Origin: Cymbomonas tetramitiformis | Lineage: Eukaryota > Chlorophyta > Pyramimonadophyceae > Pyramimonadales > Pyramimonadaceae | Assembly (NCBI GenBank): GCA_001247695.2 | Contig: LGRX02025972.1 | Location: 62,001 to 126,000, forward strand | Direction: 5' to 3' | Length of the DNA: 64,000 nt | Shown: in pieces, positions 53,669-64,000 of the stretch | Numbering within the stretch: position 1 is the stretch's first letter | Layout: the number at the start of each line of letters is the position of its first letter | The notes under the pieces: generated by a model | What the model was told of the DNA's origin: nothing | What the model saw: only the letters and a program-made list of their open reading frames with translations | The model's database searches: none | Translations under genes and position numbers: made by a program

Positions 53669-56600
53669 CTGAGGATGTCCTCAATGAAGGCATGTCTCCT
53701 CTCATTGGCAGCATTCGACTGTGGATGGTGTGACGATGTCATGGACAATCTCGTACCAGTAGATTTCCACAGTGTCTGCCAGAATGTAGAGGTGAATCTA
53801 GGGTCTCGATCTGAGATGATGTTCCTCGGAAGACCATGGAGCTTGAAGATATGTTGCATATAGATAGAAGCAGTATGCTGAGTTGTCCAGGTCATGCTAA
53901 AGGGAATGAGATGACAACGATGAGAGAATTGGCACATCACCACAAATATACTGTCGTGCCCATTAGTGGTGATAGGCAGGTCAGTGATCCAATCAAGAGA
54001 TACATCTAGCCATTTTGTCTTAGGCACGGATTATCGTATATGTGCCTGACCATAAGGCTTGTGTCGCCTCGTTTTCTGGCGCTGACAAACGGGGCACTCC
54101 CGAATGTACTTGATGGCTGCCGTTGTCATTCCTGGCCAATAATACCGGCTACGCAGATGATGAAGCATGCGATTTTTGCCTACATGACCAGAAATAGTGG
54201 GTGAGTGGCACTCATGAAGAAGAATGTGGCGAAGTTGTGTGATCTCACCGTCATCTGTGGGGACTTTAGCTGTTGGTGGAATGTACAGCTGTCTGCCATA
54301 TATGGTCTTACGATAGATCAACCCCTGAATGAGCTCGAAGCTGTAGCTGCTGACTGACTTTGACGAAGTCGATGATGTCAGCTTAGCCAAAATAGTCTGT
54401 GCAAATGTGTCACGATCATACTCGGATATAATGATGTCGTGTAGCTGATGAGCTGATGAAGAAGATATAAGAGCAATGAATGTAGGATCTGCAGATGGAA
54501 TGACCTCGCTGATGTCCATATGATGAAGACAATCGGTAAGTTCAAAAAGTGCAGAGATACGCGTGAGTGCGTCTGCAACCTTATTCTTCTCGCCAGCAAT
54601 GTGCTCTATACGGAAGTTGTACTCAGAGAGTTCATCCAACCACCGTGCCTGTTTGGGGCTCAGTGTGGATTTGGTCTGGAAATAAACCAGTGGCTGATGA
54701 TCTGAGCGTACAATAGTCTCAGGAGCTCCCAACAAGATGTGGCGAAAGAATCGGAAGCCCTCCACAATGGCAAATAGCTCGATCTCAGGAATAGGCCAAC
54801 GTCTCTGTGTATCGGATAGAGTGACGCTGTGATAACCACATGGCTTCATACCTTTTCCTTGATCCTGGAGTATTACTTGACCAACGTGTGTGCCTGATCC
54901 ATCGACCTCCATACGTAGATGGCAGTTTCTGATCTGGAAGCTGTAATACTGGAGCGTTACAGATGGCACTTTTGAGGTTATCAAATGCCTGCTGCTGCTC
55001 AGATTCCCAGACAAACTCTGCATTATCTTTAAGGAGACGATTGAGCGGCTCGGCAACTTTGGAGAACTTTGGTATGAATCTCCTAAATTGACCGACCATG
55101 CCCAAAAATGACCGAAGGGATGACTTGCCATCTTTAGCCATACGGCGTAGAGGCTGTTTTCCAACGGTAGGACCATAAGACACTGGAGGCTGAATTGCCA
55201 TGACTGCTCGGATTCTGTCTTCGATGATGGATAGGCCTGCTTCAGAGATGTGATGTCCGATAAAGTCTATAGATCTGGCGAACAACTCCACCTTGGAAGG
55301 CCTGATGAAGAACTGGTGATCTCTGCAACGCTGGAGGGACTGTCGAACATGCTTCACGTGGCTGTCAAAGTCCGGACTGTACACAATAGTGTCATCCATG
55401 AATATGACAAGAAACTGGTCGATGAAGTCGAAGAATGCCCGGTTTCCTACACGAAGAGCTGTTGCAGGAGCATTGGTCAATCCGAAAGGCATAACTGTCC
55501 ACTCATAGGAACCGTATCTGGTGCGAATAGCTGTTTTGTGAATGTCATCTGGATGTATAGGGATCTGATGGAAAAACTGATTGAAGTCAAATCTGCTGAA
55601 CCATCGTGCACCTTTTAGCTGTTCAAGTAGGGTGTCGTGTGGTGGCAATGGATACGTGTCCTTAATTGTGATGTTATTAAGGGCTCGATAATCACAGCAC
55701 ATCCTCCACTTCCCACCTGGCTTAGGAGCGAAAATGATAGGACATCCATATGGAGATGATGATGGACGAAGGATACCCAAGTCGACATATTTGATGATCT
55801 GTCGTTTGAGCTCTTCCATCATGGGTACTGGAATGGTACGTACTGGCTGTGATGGTGGCTTGTGCCCAGGTTCAATGTTGATTCGATGATAACCACCTTC
55901 AAACCGTTCTGGCCTATGACCAGCTGGAAGATCCTCCTGGAATATGTCTGAAAAGTCTTCTCTCACCTGATCACGTGCTGCTGTGACCTCGGGGTCTTCC
56001 ATAGTGGTGTCTGTGTCTGATGTTGTAAAGACCAGTTCACCGTCGACCTCTGAGAGAAAGAAAAGATAAGCTACAGCTTCTTCAGCCGAACCACTAGATC
56101 GAATACGACGAAGGTGCTTTCTCATGGTGGTGGCGCTGACCAATTCCATTTCAGGAAGGTCATCTGAGCCCGGAGTCTGCTCAACTCTGGATAATACTGT
56201 GCGAATACTGGAGCCTGATGAATGCTTCCTAGTGATCGTCAGATTTTTGGTCTGAAAGTCAATGTGTGGATTTCTCCTCTCCAACCAATCTTGACCCAGA
56301 ATGAGAGTGAATGGTTTCATGTCAATGATGTAGAAATCTTCTGTATCCTTATACTTGCCCAGCGTAAATGTAGCCTTGGGAAGATAGGATGTGCATGGTA
56401 GTTGGCTTCCTCCAGCCAATCCCACTGAAAACGATGAAGAATCTGTGGGTGCTATACCAAGCTGAGCAGCGAACTGTCTGTCAATGAAAGACGATGTGGC
56501 TCCTGGATCTACCAAAATGTGAGTACTCTGTCCATATACTTTCCCTTTGTACAACAACAGCTTCTTCTGTGATTTCAGCTGTGCTGTTTGAGACTGCATC

Positions 56601-56718
56601 TGTGCGATGTGCTCTGAGGGAGTGTCCATCTGCTGAAACTGCAATGTCAGACTGGAAAGGACTTCTTCTGAGATACTCTCAACCCGGCCACTTGCTTCAG
56701 TGGCATCTTCAGGCTGAT

Positions 56719-57657
56719 CTACCCTCGGGGTGCTCTCAACACCGGTACCTGTGCAGTACCCTGAGAGTTTCCCTGAGGAGCTGGAGCTGAAGCTGGAACT
56801 GGAGCTGGAGTTGCAACTGCTGCATTGATGCTGTGCTGACTCTTCAGTTCCTTAACCAAGGTGTTGATCGTGTTGATGAGTTTGCCGGACCCATCCTTAG
56901 CACCCTGATTCTGTTGCTGCTGTCTCCGATTCTGAAAAGGATTCTGAGCTGGTGGCTTGCCCTTGATCTCTTTTCCATCTGGGGTCTTGGTGGAATAACA
57001 ATCCTTTGCGATGTGACCAACACGACCACAACGCTGGCAAGATTGAGGAGGATTTGGTGCTGCTCCTTTTCCTTTTCCTTTTCCCTTGCCTTTTCCACCT
57101 TTTCCCTTGGTCCGATACTGATTGGAGTTCTGGCTGCCACTCTGATTCTGATTCCGATTTCTGTTGAATCTGCCATATGGCTTCTGGCCACGTCCTCTAT
57201 CCTTATCCTTCTTGGCTGGACCTCCTGACGACTGCTCCTTCTGACCCCGATAGTGAAGGGTTTCTGATTGCTTTGAGTGAATGACATAATTCAAATCAAG
57301 CAATATCTGTGTGGTTTCTTGCCACGACAGATTGTTCCTTTGCTCTTCTGTCAGGAATCTGAGTTGGAACTGTCTGCGGAGATCTGGATCCATACTGGTG
57401 ACGAATCTATCCTTTATTAGCACATCATTCAAATCAACTGCTGCTAGAGAAGCCAGTGATGTGAATGTGCGCAAATAATCTGCAAAGGTTTGGGTTCCTT
57501 GAGTCAGTGCCATAAGGTGTTTCTTGGCTACTGATCTCTTGTGAGGATTACCAAATTGTCTGAGGAATGTCTGTCTGACCATTTCATAGGTGGCATGTGG
57601 CTGTTGTGCCAAGACCTGAAAATAGTGTCTGTCGTTGTTCTGAATAAGAGTCAGAAA
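56719..57657 (-). pseudogene. gag: Gag of the second gypsy element, cut by the second CACTA element
   Basis: About 312 residues: capsid end (TLIQNNDRHYFQVLAQ, RQTFLRQFGNPHKRSVAKKH, TFADYLRTFTSLAS), a basic Gly/Lys/Gln-rich region and a zinc knuckle CQRCGRVGHIAKDC (C-x2-C-x4-H-x4-C, near 57000-57045). The apparent GTG start is the CAC of the CACTA terminus at 57658-57660 read on the minus strand, so the true start lies beyond the transposon. The C-terminus overlaps the pol frame. Confidence 0.85.
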
Positions 57658-57679
57658 CACTCCCTACAAAATAGGGATT

Positions 57680-58760
57680 ATTCCAAAGGCTTGGACGGCA
57701 CCATTCCGGGCGCCCGGAACCGTCCTGAAAATATTTGGTAAAATTCCAAGCCTTTGGAAACCGCCGGGAATTACAAGGTGAAGCTTTGGGTTTTTCCCTA
57801 GGAGTCCTATGGGGTTCCAAGCCGACGGTCCTACGGGGTTCCAAGGGGCTGGACCAAAATTTGTTAGTCCAATGGGTCCTGGTCGATTCCAAGCCGTTGG
57901 ACCTATGTCCTCGGATTACGTATGACCGAAGTCGTCGGTCCAAGGCGGTTCCAACGGTTTGGAATTCATTTTAGACAATTCCAAGCCTTTGGAACTTTCC
58001 AGTCTGAGGTCGGCAGTCTGAAATCGGAGGTTCAACGGCTTGGAACCCCATTGGACCGGTCTCCGCGCAGCACGGGCGTGGTTTCAAAAGATTCCAAGCC
58101 TTTGGAACTTGCTAGTACGAGTAATGAAGCTCGAACCCGGAGGCTCAACGGCTTGGAACCCCATTGGACCGGTCTCAGCGCAGCACGTGCGAGGGTTTCA
58201 AAAGATTCCAAGCCCTTGGACCTTGTTAGTACGAGGAATGAAGCTCAAACCCGGAGGCTCAACGGCTTGGAACCCCATAGGATCGGTCTCTGCGCAGCAC
58301 GGGCGTGGGTTTCAAAAAATTCCAAGCCCTTGGACCTTGTTAGTACGAGGAATGAAGCTCGAGCCCGGAGGCTCCACGGCTTGGAACCCCATAGGACCGG
58401 TCTCTGCGCAGCACGAGCGTGGGTTTCAAAAGATTCCAAGCCCTTGGAACCCCATAGGCCCAGTCTCTGGGCAACACGGGAGCGTGTTCCGAAATTCCAA
58501 GCCCTTGGAACTTCCCGATCTGAGAGTGGAACGCTATGAGCAAGTGCTTGACATATAGAACGATAATTCTCTGGACCGATCATTCTTGCTACGTGCAGTT
58601 CAAGACCGTCCAAGCCTTTGGAACGATTATGGAAGTGATATCTTATGGGGTCCAGGCTTAGTCCAATGGTTTGGAACCGCTTCGGAACTTGCGTTTGATG
58701 GATTCCAAGGCGCATCCAAGCCTTCGGAACCCCTTTGGAACTCCAGGTAAGTTAGTATTA
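57680..58760. repeat. Subterminal palindromic repeats of the second CACTA element
   Basis: Many copies of TTCCAAGCCTTTGGAAC or TTCCAAGCCCTTGGA and GGCTTGGAACCCC alternate at short intervals. From about 58010 to 58460 they are organised in near-identical units of about 119 bp (GGTCTC.GCGCAGCACG, GTTTCAAAAGATTCCAAGCC). A 205-codon plus-strand ORF here is only the repeat read in frame. Confidence 0.9.
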
Positions 58761-58874
58761 TCTGTACAATGCATGTTATATATTACAGTATTACAACTGG
58801 TAGGTTCTGACTTGGCAGCACGTGGAGCTCAACGAGACCGATACACTACCGCCTCGAGCGAGGCAATAAGTTAA

Positions 58875-61800
58875 CTAATCTTCGTCATCAGAACTACTAT
58901 CGCCGATGTCGCCGACAAAATCGACGTGGCGGTCAAGCACGACGGCAAGCACGTCTGTCCGATGTCGAATATTTAATGGAACCTTGTTACCGGTATACCG
59001 TGCAAGCCGCAAAGGCTTCCATGGAATGGGCGCCACGACCACTTGATTGTTGATGTCCTTCGCTTCGATGAATGCATCTTTGGTTTCCCATGGCATATCG
59101 GTGCGCAGGTAGATGTTTTGCGTGACCGCATCGGCAAGAGCAGCTTCGAGGGGAAACCATCTACACTTCACAAGAATATATGTGTCAGTGTGCACGACAA
59201 GCTTGACGACCTTCAGAATTTCGCCATACCTGCCATCAGAAGTGAAAGAATCATGAACACCTGCTAATCGAGATCTACAAGGACGCATTAGTCCGGGCGT
59301 CCGGAACCGTGTGGCAGCATGGTTCCGGACGCCCGGAACGTATCGAACTTTTGAATATTTAAACAGATTTAATGAAACGTAGCTTGACCATGGTCCAAAC
59401 GGCCGGAACCTACACTCCACTCTCATACAGACGATTGGAACATGTATAGTTGGCATGTCTCACCTGTCCTGGTCGTCTTCTTGCTGCTTCTGTACATTCC
59501 AGACTTTAAAGACAGACTTGAAATATCGATGACAAGTAGCCTTGTTCATGTCCCTTTCCAGCGATCTGTAATTAAAATTGCGAACTTTGACGTAAGCATA
59601 CTCTGTCCACATTCTCGGTGGTGCCAAGGCGTAACTCATTTCCATCTCCGTAAACGGAATGACTTCCCCTGTGACGGGGCTCTTGCGCCAGGTTTCAGGT
59701 TGATGAAGTATCGGCCTCGTCAAGTTTTGACCTGGGCCACTGCCCCTGCCGCGACGAGCCGCCAAGCGACGTCGGTTTTGTCTAATGTTCCTGCATGGTC
59801 CAAATGCCCGGAGGCAACGTTCCGGGCGCTTGGACGTTAGTTCCGGGCGAGGGGAACACCACTAAACTGCGTACGTGAATGATTAGTAAAAAAAAGCTTC
59901 GGTCAAGCAAACATGCATACCTCGTGTAATGGTCTTCAGCACGATTAAATTCTCTGACAATGTTCCCGTACCACTCCACGTTTGTAGCCAGCCAAGCTTG
60001 TATCTCCTTCTTATCATCTACGCACCGCAAAACGGAAATTTGTTAAACAATGCGTGCTTTTGACGATCTAATTCCAAACGCCCGGAATTAACCCGGAACC
60101 TGGGTTCCGGGCGCCCGGAAGGGTGTGGATGGAACGAGCCCTATTGGCTTGGGCTTTGTCTAATGAAAGGTCCAAGCAAGTTCCAACCGGTTGGACCCTG
60201 CTCAATGATACGTTTCCAGACCCTTGGACCGAAATTGGACGATATGCACTTAAGTCTGGACAGTACCTGGTGTCGAGTAGACAAGTTTGCCCTTCCTCTC
60301 GTTGCCGGTCGCCAACATCAGGGACACGGTGTTCTCGCTACGTGGTTGGCTAATGGTTGGTGGCGAACCATTCGCCTGTAGCAACTGGTATAAGCCGCGT
60401 ACCAGACTTACCATGCGTTTCAACTCCACCCCTTTCATCATGCTGGCGACAGGGTGCGAGCGAGTCCTGATGATCCGTCTCAGCTCGCCGAAGAAGCTCT
60501 CTGGAGCGAACATCCAAAGATCGGGAACTGGTCCTTCGTCACGCATCTGATCCGGAATATGAACGAGCTGGTGCGTTGCAATGACGAAAAGCTCAGGCGA
60601 GAGCTCAGCTTCCATGATGTCACGGACTTCCAATACCCTTGTCTTCAAGGCGTCCATGCCAGTTTTATGATGCTGAACCGCACGCCCAAAACGGAATAAA
60701 TCAGTATAGCCTGAATGGATAGGTTCCGTGCTACCGGAACATTGATCCAATGTTGGTCCGGCCGCCCGGAATTGTGATTCCAATCCGAAGCATATGAACA
60801 TGAGCAACAAACATGAAGCAGGTCCGAACGTCCGGACTATGGCCTCCAAACGGTTCCAAGCGCCCGGAACGTGGGGTAAGCAGTGTTTATACTCACATCG
60901 ATATCAATGGTTCTGCTCACAATCTCGCGGACCACCGTCGTATATTTCCCAACGTAGGAAGCGAATTCCGGTTGTAGCACATGGCCATCACTGTTCATCC
61001 ACGCGCTGACAATCGACATGAGTCCACTTGTGATAGCAACTACGCCATGATGTGCTTTCAACTTGCGTGGCGTAGTTTGCGTTCCCGCCTTGATTTGCAG
61101 AAACTTCCTCCCAATCGGCCCCGAATCTCGGGTAAACTTGAGCCCTCTTACCCATGGGATAATCTCCTTCAAGGCCTCCTTAGAAGGGGACCACGGAGAG
61201 GGTTTCACTACAAGAGATCGATCCCACACACACGCACACAACCTATCCTGGTTCAATACGAAACCTATACAATCTTAATTCATTCATGAAGAAACGTTCC
61301 GGGCGTTCGGAACCCACCCTCCAACGTGTGACAGGGGTGTGGATTATCTACATTCGTTCAGAAAATAGCATTCCGGGCGTTTGGAACCCGTTATCCAACG
61401 TGTGACAGGGGTGTGGACCATCTACATTCATTCAGGAAATAGCATTCCGGGCGTTTGGAACCCTTACACCACCGTCTATCAGGGGTTTGGACCATCATTA
61501 TATTGGACAGGTGGTGTACTCACATCTCAGCCGTTCTGCTGGGCTCCGGTTGTCATTTTCATTCCTCCTTGGTATAGGAATAAGCCACGGCCTGTGCATC
61601 TGATAGGCCCTCGCAAAGTTTCGGCACTTTGAATTCCAGTCATCACCGAGAATCGCTGACATAATCCGGCAGGAGTTGTTGGACAAGATGTGCATGACGT
61701 CGAAGAGCAAGTCGCGTGGCAAATTAAACTTCACAATCTTGGTAAAAGCACTCGATCCTTTGATCCCACTCCGTGCCATTTTGTCCTTAATGACTTCCGG

Positions 61801-64000
61801 ATGCATACCCGCTTCGATCATCCCGTCGTGCAGGTGCTGCAACTCCCTCACTTCTTTGTCCGTTCTCATCGCTGGCTCTTCACCTGCAAACATCATAAAA
61901 AACACGATACAGTTGAAAGAATATTGTGTAAAACCACGAGTACACAGGTCCGGCCGTGGGGTGCATGGGTTCCGGGCGTGTGGAATTACTAGCTTTGATC
62001 TCTCCATATTTTCCCTATAATGGTCCAACCGGCCGGAACCGGGGCTCCCGACGCCTGGAAGTACAGTCAGAAATATTTTGAAATCTGTCCAACCGTCCGA
62101 ATACATACTAGGAAGAATGCAGCAGGGATCAGACTTACTTGGATTTTGTTGTAGCATCTGCGCGTAAATCGTCTTCTGCATGCAAGACTCTGCCTTTGTT
62201 GTCCCGACAATCCAACATTTGGAACATCCCATCCTCGCGTTTGTTCCATACACGTTCCCCGCTTCGGTCAATCCGACATAATCCTCGAGCACCTTGTACA
62301 ACTTGACTCGAACGGTGAAAGGCTTGTTTTCGATAACGTCCCACACCCGGCAACCGTTCTTTTCGATGTCAATAATCTCGTCCACGAACTTGTGGTAGAA
62401 GAGTTGGGCATCTTTGGGTTTGCCATCAATAATGCCCCAAAGCACAATGAACTCGCTTTTGCCTCGAAGATGTGCAGGGTAATTCACCACTTGGCAGGTT
62501 ATAGGTGTCACAGATCCCAGTTTATCTTTGAATTTCTCGATGCCGTCCGCGCATAACACCACAGAGAGGTTGCGCTTGTCCTTGAAGAACTCCGGGTCCT
62601 CGAGCATGGTCCTCTGCCAGCTTCGTGAATCTACACCCGCACTAACATGTCTTAGTCCAACCGGTCGGATTAAGTATTCCACACGCTCGGACTATGCTAA
62701 GACAACAAAACAGGTTGTTGTAACATATCCATTACGACCAGACTCGTATTCCACACGGATGGAACGCCATTCCGGGCGCCCGGAACGTGCCGTCCATGCC
62801 GATTTACTCGCAATTATCTTTGTTAATCTACATCCGCAAAATTCCAAACGGCCGGAACGTCTGGTCCACACGTTTGGACTATACCAAGACAACCAAAATG
62901 GGTGTTGTGACATATCCAAACGGCCGGACGCATGTTCCATCCGGGTGGAGGCATGAATCCGGGCGCCCGGAATAGGCAATCCATGCAGTCTAATTGACAG
63001 TGTTTACTCACCTAATATTCCAGTGCTTCTGACGATCGGCTCATCCAAGTCAACTTTCTCCCATGAACGTGCCATCTGTGCCTGCACCGGATCCATGAAA
63101 AGGGCCTCCAGTATCCTTGTCCACGGCCACCAGCGGAAAACGCACTTGGCCCTTCCGGGTTCCCACTTGCCATCGACCATTGATGGCTCCTTGAACCGGC
63201 CGTGGTTGCATTTCGGACACGTCGGTGCCTCTTCGGGAAGCAGATCTTTGAAAAGAAAATTGCACTTCTGGCACACATCCATCTCGTTGTACTTCATGAG
63301 GAAATCCTTGAAAAACCGCACGCACGCTTGGTAGGTATGAGGTAGTGCTACCTCGTCATCGGTCGAGATTGATTCATCGTCGACCTCCAAGCCGCATACT
63401 CGACGTCGCAGAATTTCCAGGATTGTGTCAAAGTACGCCTGGGTCGAGTTATGGTTGGAGTGGGCCTCAAGTAGATCCAGTATGAAGCGGTTTGCAAGGG
63501 TAGTCGATTTGTCATGCACATTTTCTCCCTCCTGCAATTTAGTCACACAGCATCTGATTGATTTTGGTCCAGAGGGGTTCCACACGTAAGGACGCACCGT
63601 TCCAATGACTTGGAATAGTGATATAGTGCAGTTTTCGGAAGGCATTCAATCTGTGCGTATTGAACTTACCATGATGAATTCCGGGTCCCTTGTTCGGTCG
63701 TTTTCACGTTGCTCGCGCGCATCACTTTCCTCCTCCTAGAATACGGCGGGCATCCACTCCCATCAACCCAGCAATCCTGAACTAATAAGATGCGATGTAA
63801 GAATCTGGCTTACAGTGATGGCTCTAAAGGTGTTCCAAAGGCTTGGACGATGCTTGGACTCTTCTTCGTGGGGGAATCCAAGGTTGTTCCAAAGGCTTGG
63901 ACGGGGCTTGGATATTGTTAAACAATGGTTCCAACGGCTTGGACGGGATTTAGAACTCACCGAGTCGGACGATGCATACTCAATCGGGCTGAAGAAGTTT
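58875..64000 (-). CDS. tnp2-type CACTA transposase, ten exons seen, apparently intact
   Basis: Exons in reading order: 64000-63961 (continuing beyond), 63735-63670, 63531-63012, 62630-62139, 61883-61524, 61207-60897, 60672-60412, 60009-59921, 59781-59464, 59229-58875. All introns are GT-AG with matching phases and no internal stop. Early exons carry CQKCNFLFKDL and CPKCNHGRF zinc pairs. Exon 62630-62139 has the core: NLSVVLCADGIEKF (first catalytic Asp, codon 62545-62547), then GKSEFIVLWGIIDGKPKDAQ. The next exon has LPRDLLFDVMHIL (second Asp). Exon 60672-60412 has LVHIPDQ and MFAPESFFGELRRIIRTR, the usual place of the catalytic Glu. The last exons (YAYVKVRNFNYRSL, YILVKCRWFPLE) match the conserved tail of these proteins and end SSSDDED. 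It cuts and joins DNA at CACT termini. The acceptor at 60009 is a NAGNAG site, so one codon is uncertain. Confidence 0.88.
59230..63011. repeat. CCGGGCGCCCGG-type palindromes inside the transposase introns
   Basis: Variants of TTCCGGGCGCCCGGAAC sit in introns 59230-59463 (about 59300, 59325), 59782-59920 (59815), 60010-60411 (60073-60120), 60673-60896 (60760, 60855), 61208-61523 (61290, 61371, 61445), 61884-62138 (61968, 62030) and 62631-63011 (62771, 62845, 62958). They are all but absent from the exons. They resemble the subterminal repeats of the element by G-to-A and C-to-T changes. Confidence 0.8.

Larger units (their letters stand above)
51112..56713 (-). pseudogene. pol: Pol of the second gypsy element: PR, RT, RNase H, integrase, chromodomain; disrupted
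   Basis: The frame opens at about 56713, overlapping the gag stop in another frame. Protease: LVDPGATSSFID, with DPG in place of the usual D[ST]G. RT has YPLPPHDTLLEQL and FMDDTIVY; an IEDRIRAV and FLGMVGQFRRFIPKFS follow. A frameshift near 54905-54925 separates RT from RNase H (MEVDGSG, SDHQPLVYF). The integrase zinc finger (H..H, CPVCQRQK) ends at an in-frame TAA (54031-54033). The core continues in the same frame (SLDWITDL, ISDRDPRF, HHPQSNAANERR). It is then split by an 84-bp GT-AG stretch (53585-53668) and by a foldback element (51705-53439). The C-terminal part (51112-51704) ends in a chromodomain (FEISHILSDK, YLVRYAGYG, DTWVKATEL). With both insertions removed the integrase frame reads through, so only the frameshift, the TAA and perhaps DPG are true lesions. 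Confidence 0.88.
49450..57657 (-). mobile_element. Second Ty3/gypsy chromovirus-like element, decayed and multiply interrupted
   Basis: Minus strand, from gag (cut at 57657 by the CACTA terminus) through protease, RT, RNase H, integrase and chromodomain to the 3' LTR (50066 down to about 49450). It has one frameshift, one in-frame stop, one intron-like insertion and one 1.7-kb foldback insertion. Its 5' LTR is outside the window beyond the CACTA element. It is inserted in the gag frame 48222-49449. Confidence 0.85.
57658..64000 (-). mobile_element. Second EnSpm/CACTA element (one end in window)
   Basis: It begins CACTCCCTACAAAATAGGGA at 57658, exactly where the gypsy gag frame breaks off. 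About 1.1 kb of subterminal palindromic repeats follows, then a minus-strand tnp2 transposase gene that runs off the window. Similar TTCCAAAGGCTTGGAC repeats near 63830-63950 lie in an intron. The other terminus is outside. Confidence 0.85.

Noticed and set aside
57922..58539. 205-codon plus-strand ORF with repeated LNGLEPH and ARAWVSK blocks
   Set aside because: It is the 119-bp subterminal repeat of the CACTA element read in frame; small period differences shift it.

Overview
The window reads as nuclear DNA of a eukaryote, most likely a green alga. Real genes are split by short GT-AG introns, the one host gene I can name with certainty (LSM2, minus strand, five exons) has a plant-like C-terminus, and about two thirds of the window is nested transposable elements. 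A prasinophyte-like alga would fit, but nothing here proves the species.

Layout. (1) 1-13871: the right part of a large EnSpm/CACTA-like DNA transposon. It carries three co-directional genes: a predicted Fe(II)/2-oxoglutarate dioxygenase fused by splicing to an OTU cysteine protease, an unrecognised repeat-containing protein, and a multi-exon tnp2-like transposase. Dense GGTAAA/TTTACC subterminal repeats and a terminal CAGTG follow. (2) 13872-22940: a Ty3/gypsy retrotransposon whose gag is cut exactly at the CACTA end. Its polyprotein has protease, RT, RNase H, a Dam-like adenine methyltransferase domain, integrase, chromodomain and a C5-cytosine methyltransferase domain. (3) 22941-24000: an IPT/TIG-domain gene fragment cut by the gypsy LTR. 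(4) 24.4-26.5 kb: a non-coding element with inverted ends. (5) 26.7-28.3 kb: a decayed gag-like gene. (6) 28.8-29.86 kb: an N4/N6-type DNA methyltransferase fragment cut by an LTR (29858-30281). The LTR shares its polypurine tract and first bases with the gypsy element. (7) 30.7-33.1 kb: a 64-bp minisatellite and a roughly 475-bp macrosatellite.

(8) 33.4-46.5 kb is a host gene island. It holds a 16-exon coiled-coil gene (+), terminal exons of a GAS2-domain gene (+) and LSM2 (-). (9) 47.6-64 kb is a second nest, all on the minus strand. A gag fragment is interrupted by a second Ty3/gypsy element, whose integrase contains an 84-bp intron and a 1.7-kb foldback insertion with an 8-bp target duplication. 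Its gag is interrupted in turn by a second CACTA element, whose spliced transposase gene stays open over ten exons to the window edge.

Theme: the mobile elements carry predicted DNA-modification enzymes of several classes (Dam-like, C5 methylase, N4/N6 methylase, and a dioxygenase that might act on modified bases or on protein). The double-methyltransferase gypsy polyprotein and the dioxygenase-OTU CACTA gene are the best candidates for undescribed biology. All functions are read from motifs by eye; no search was run.
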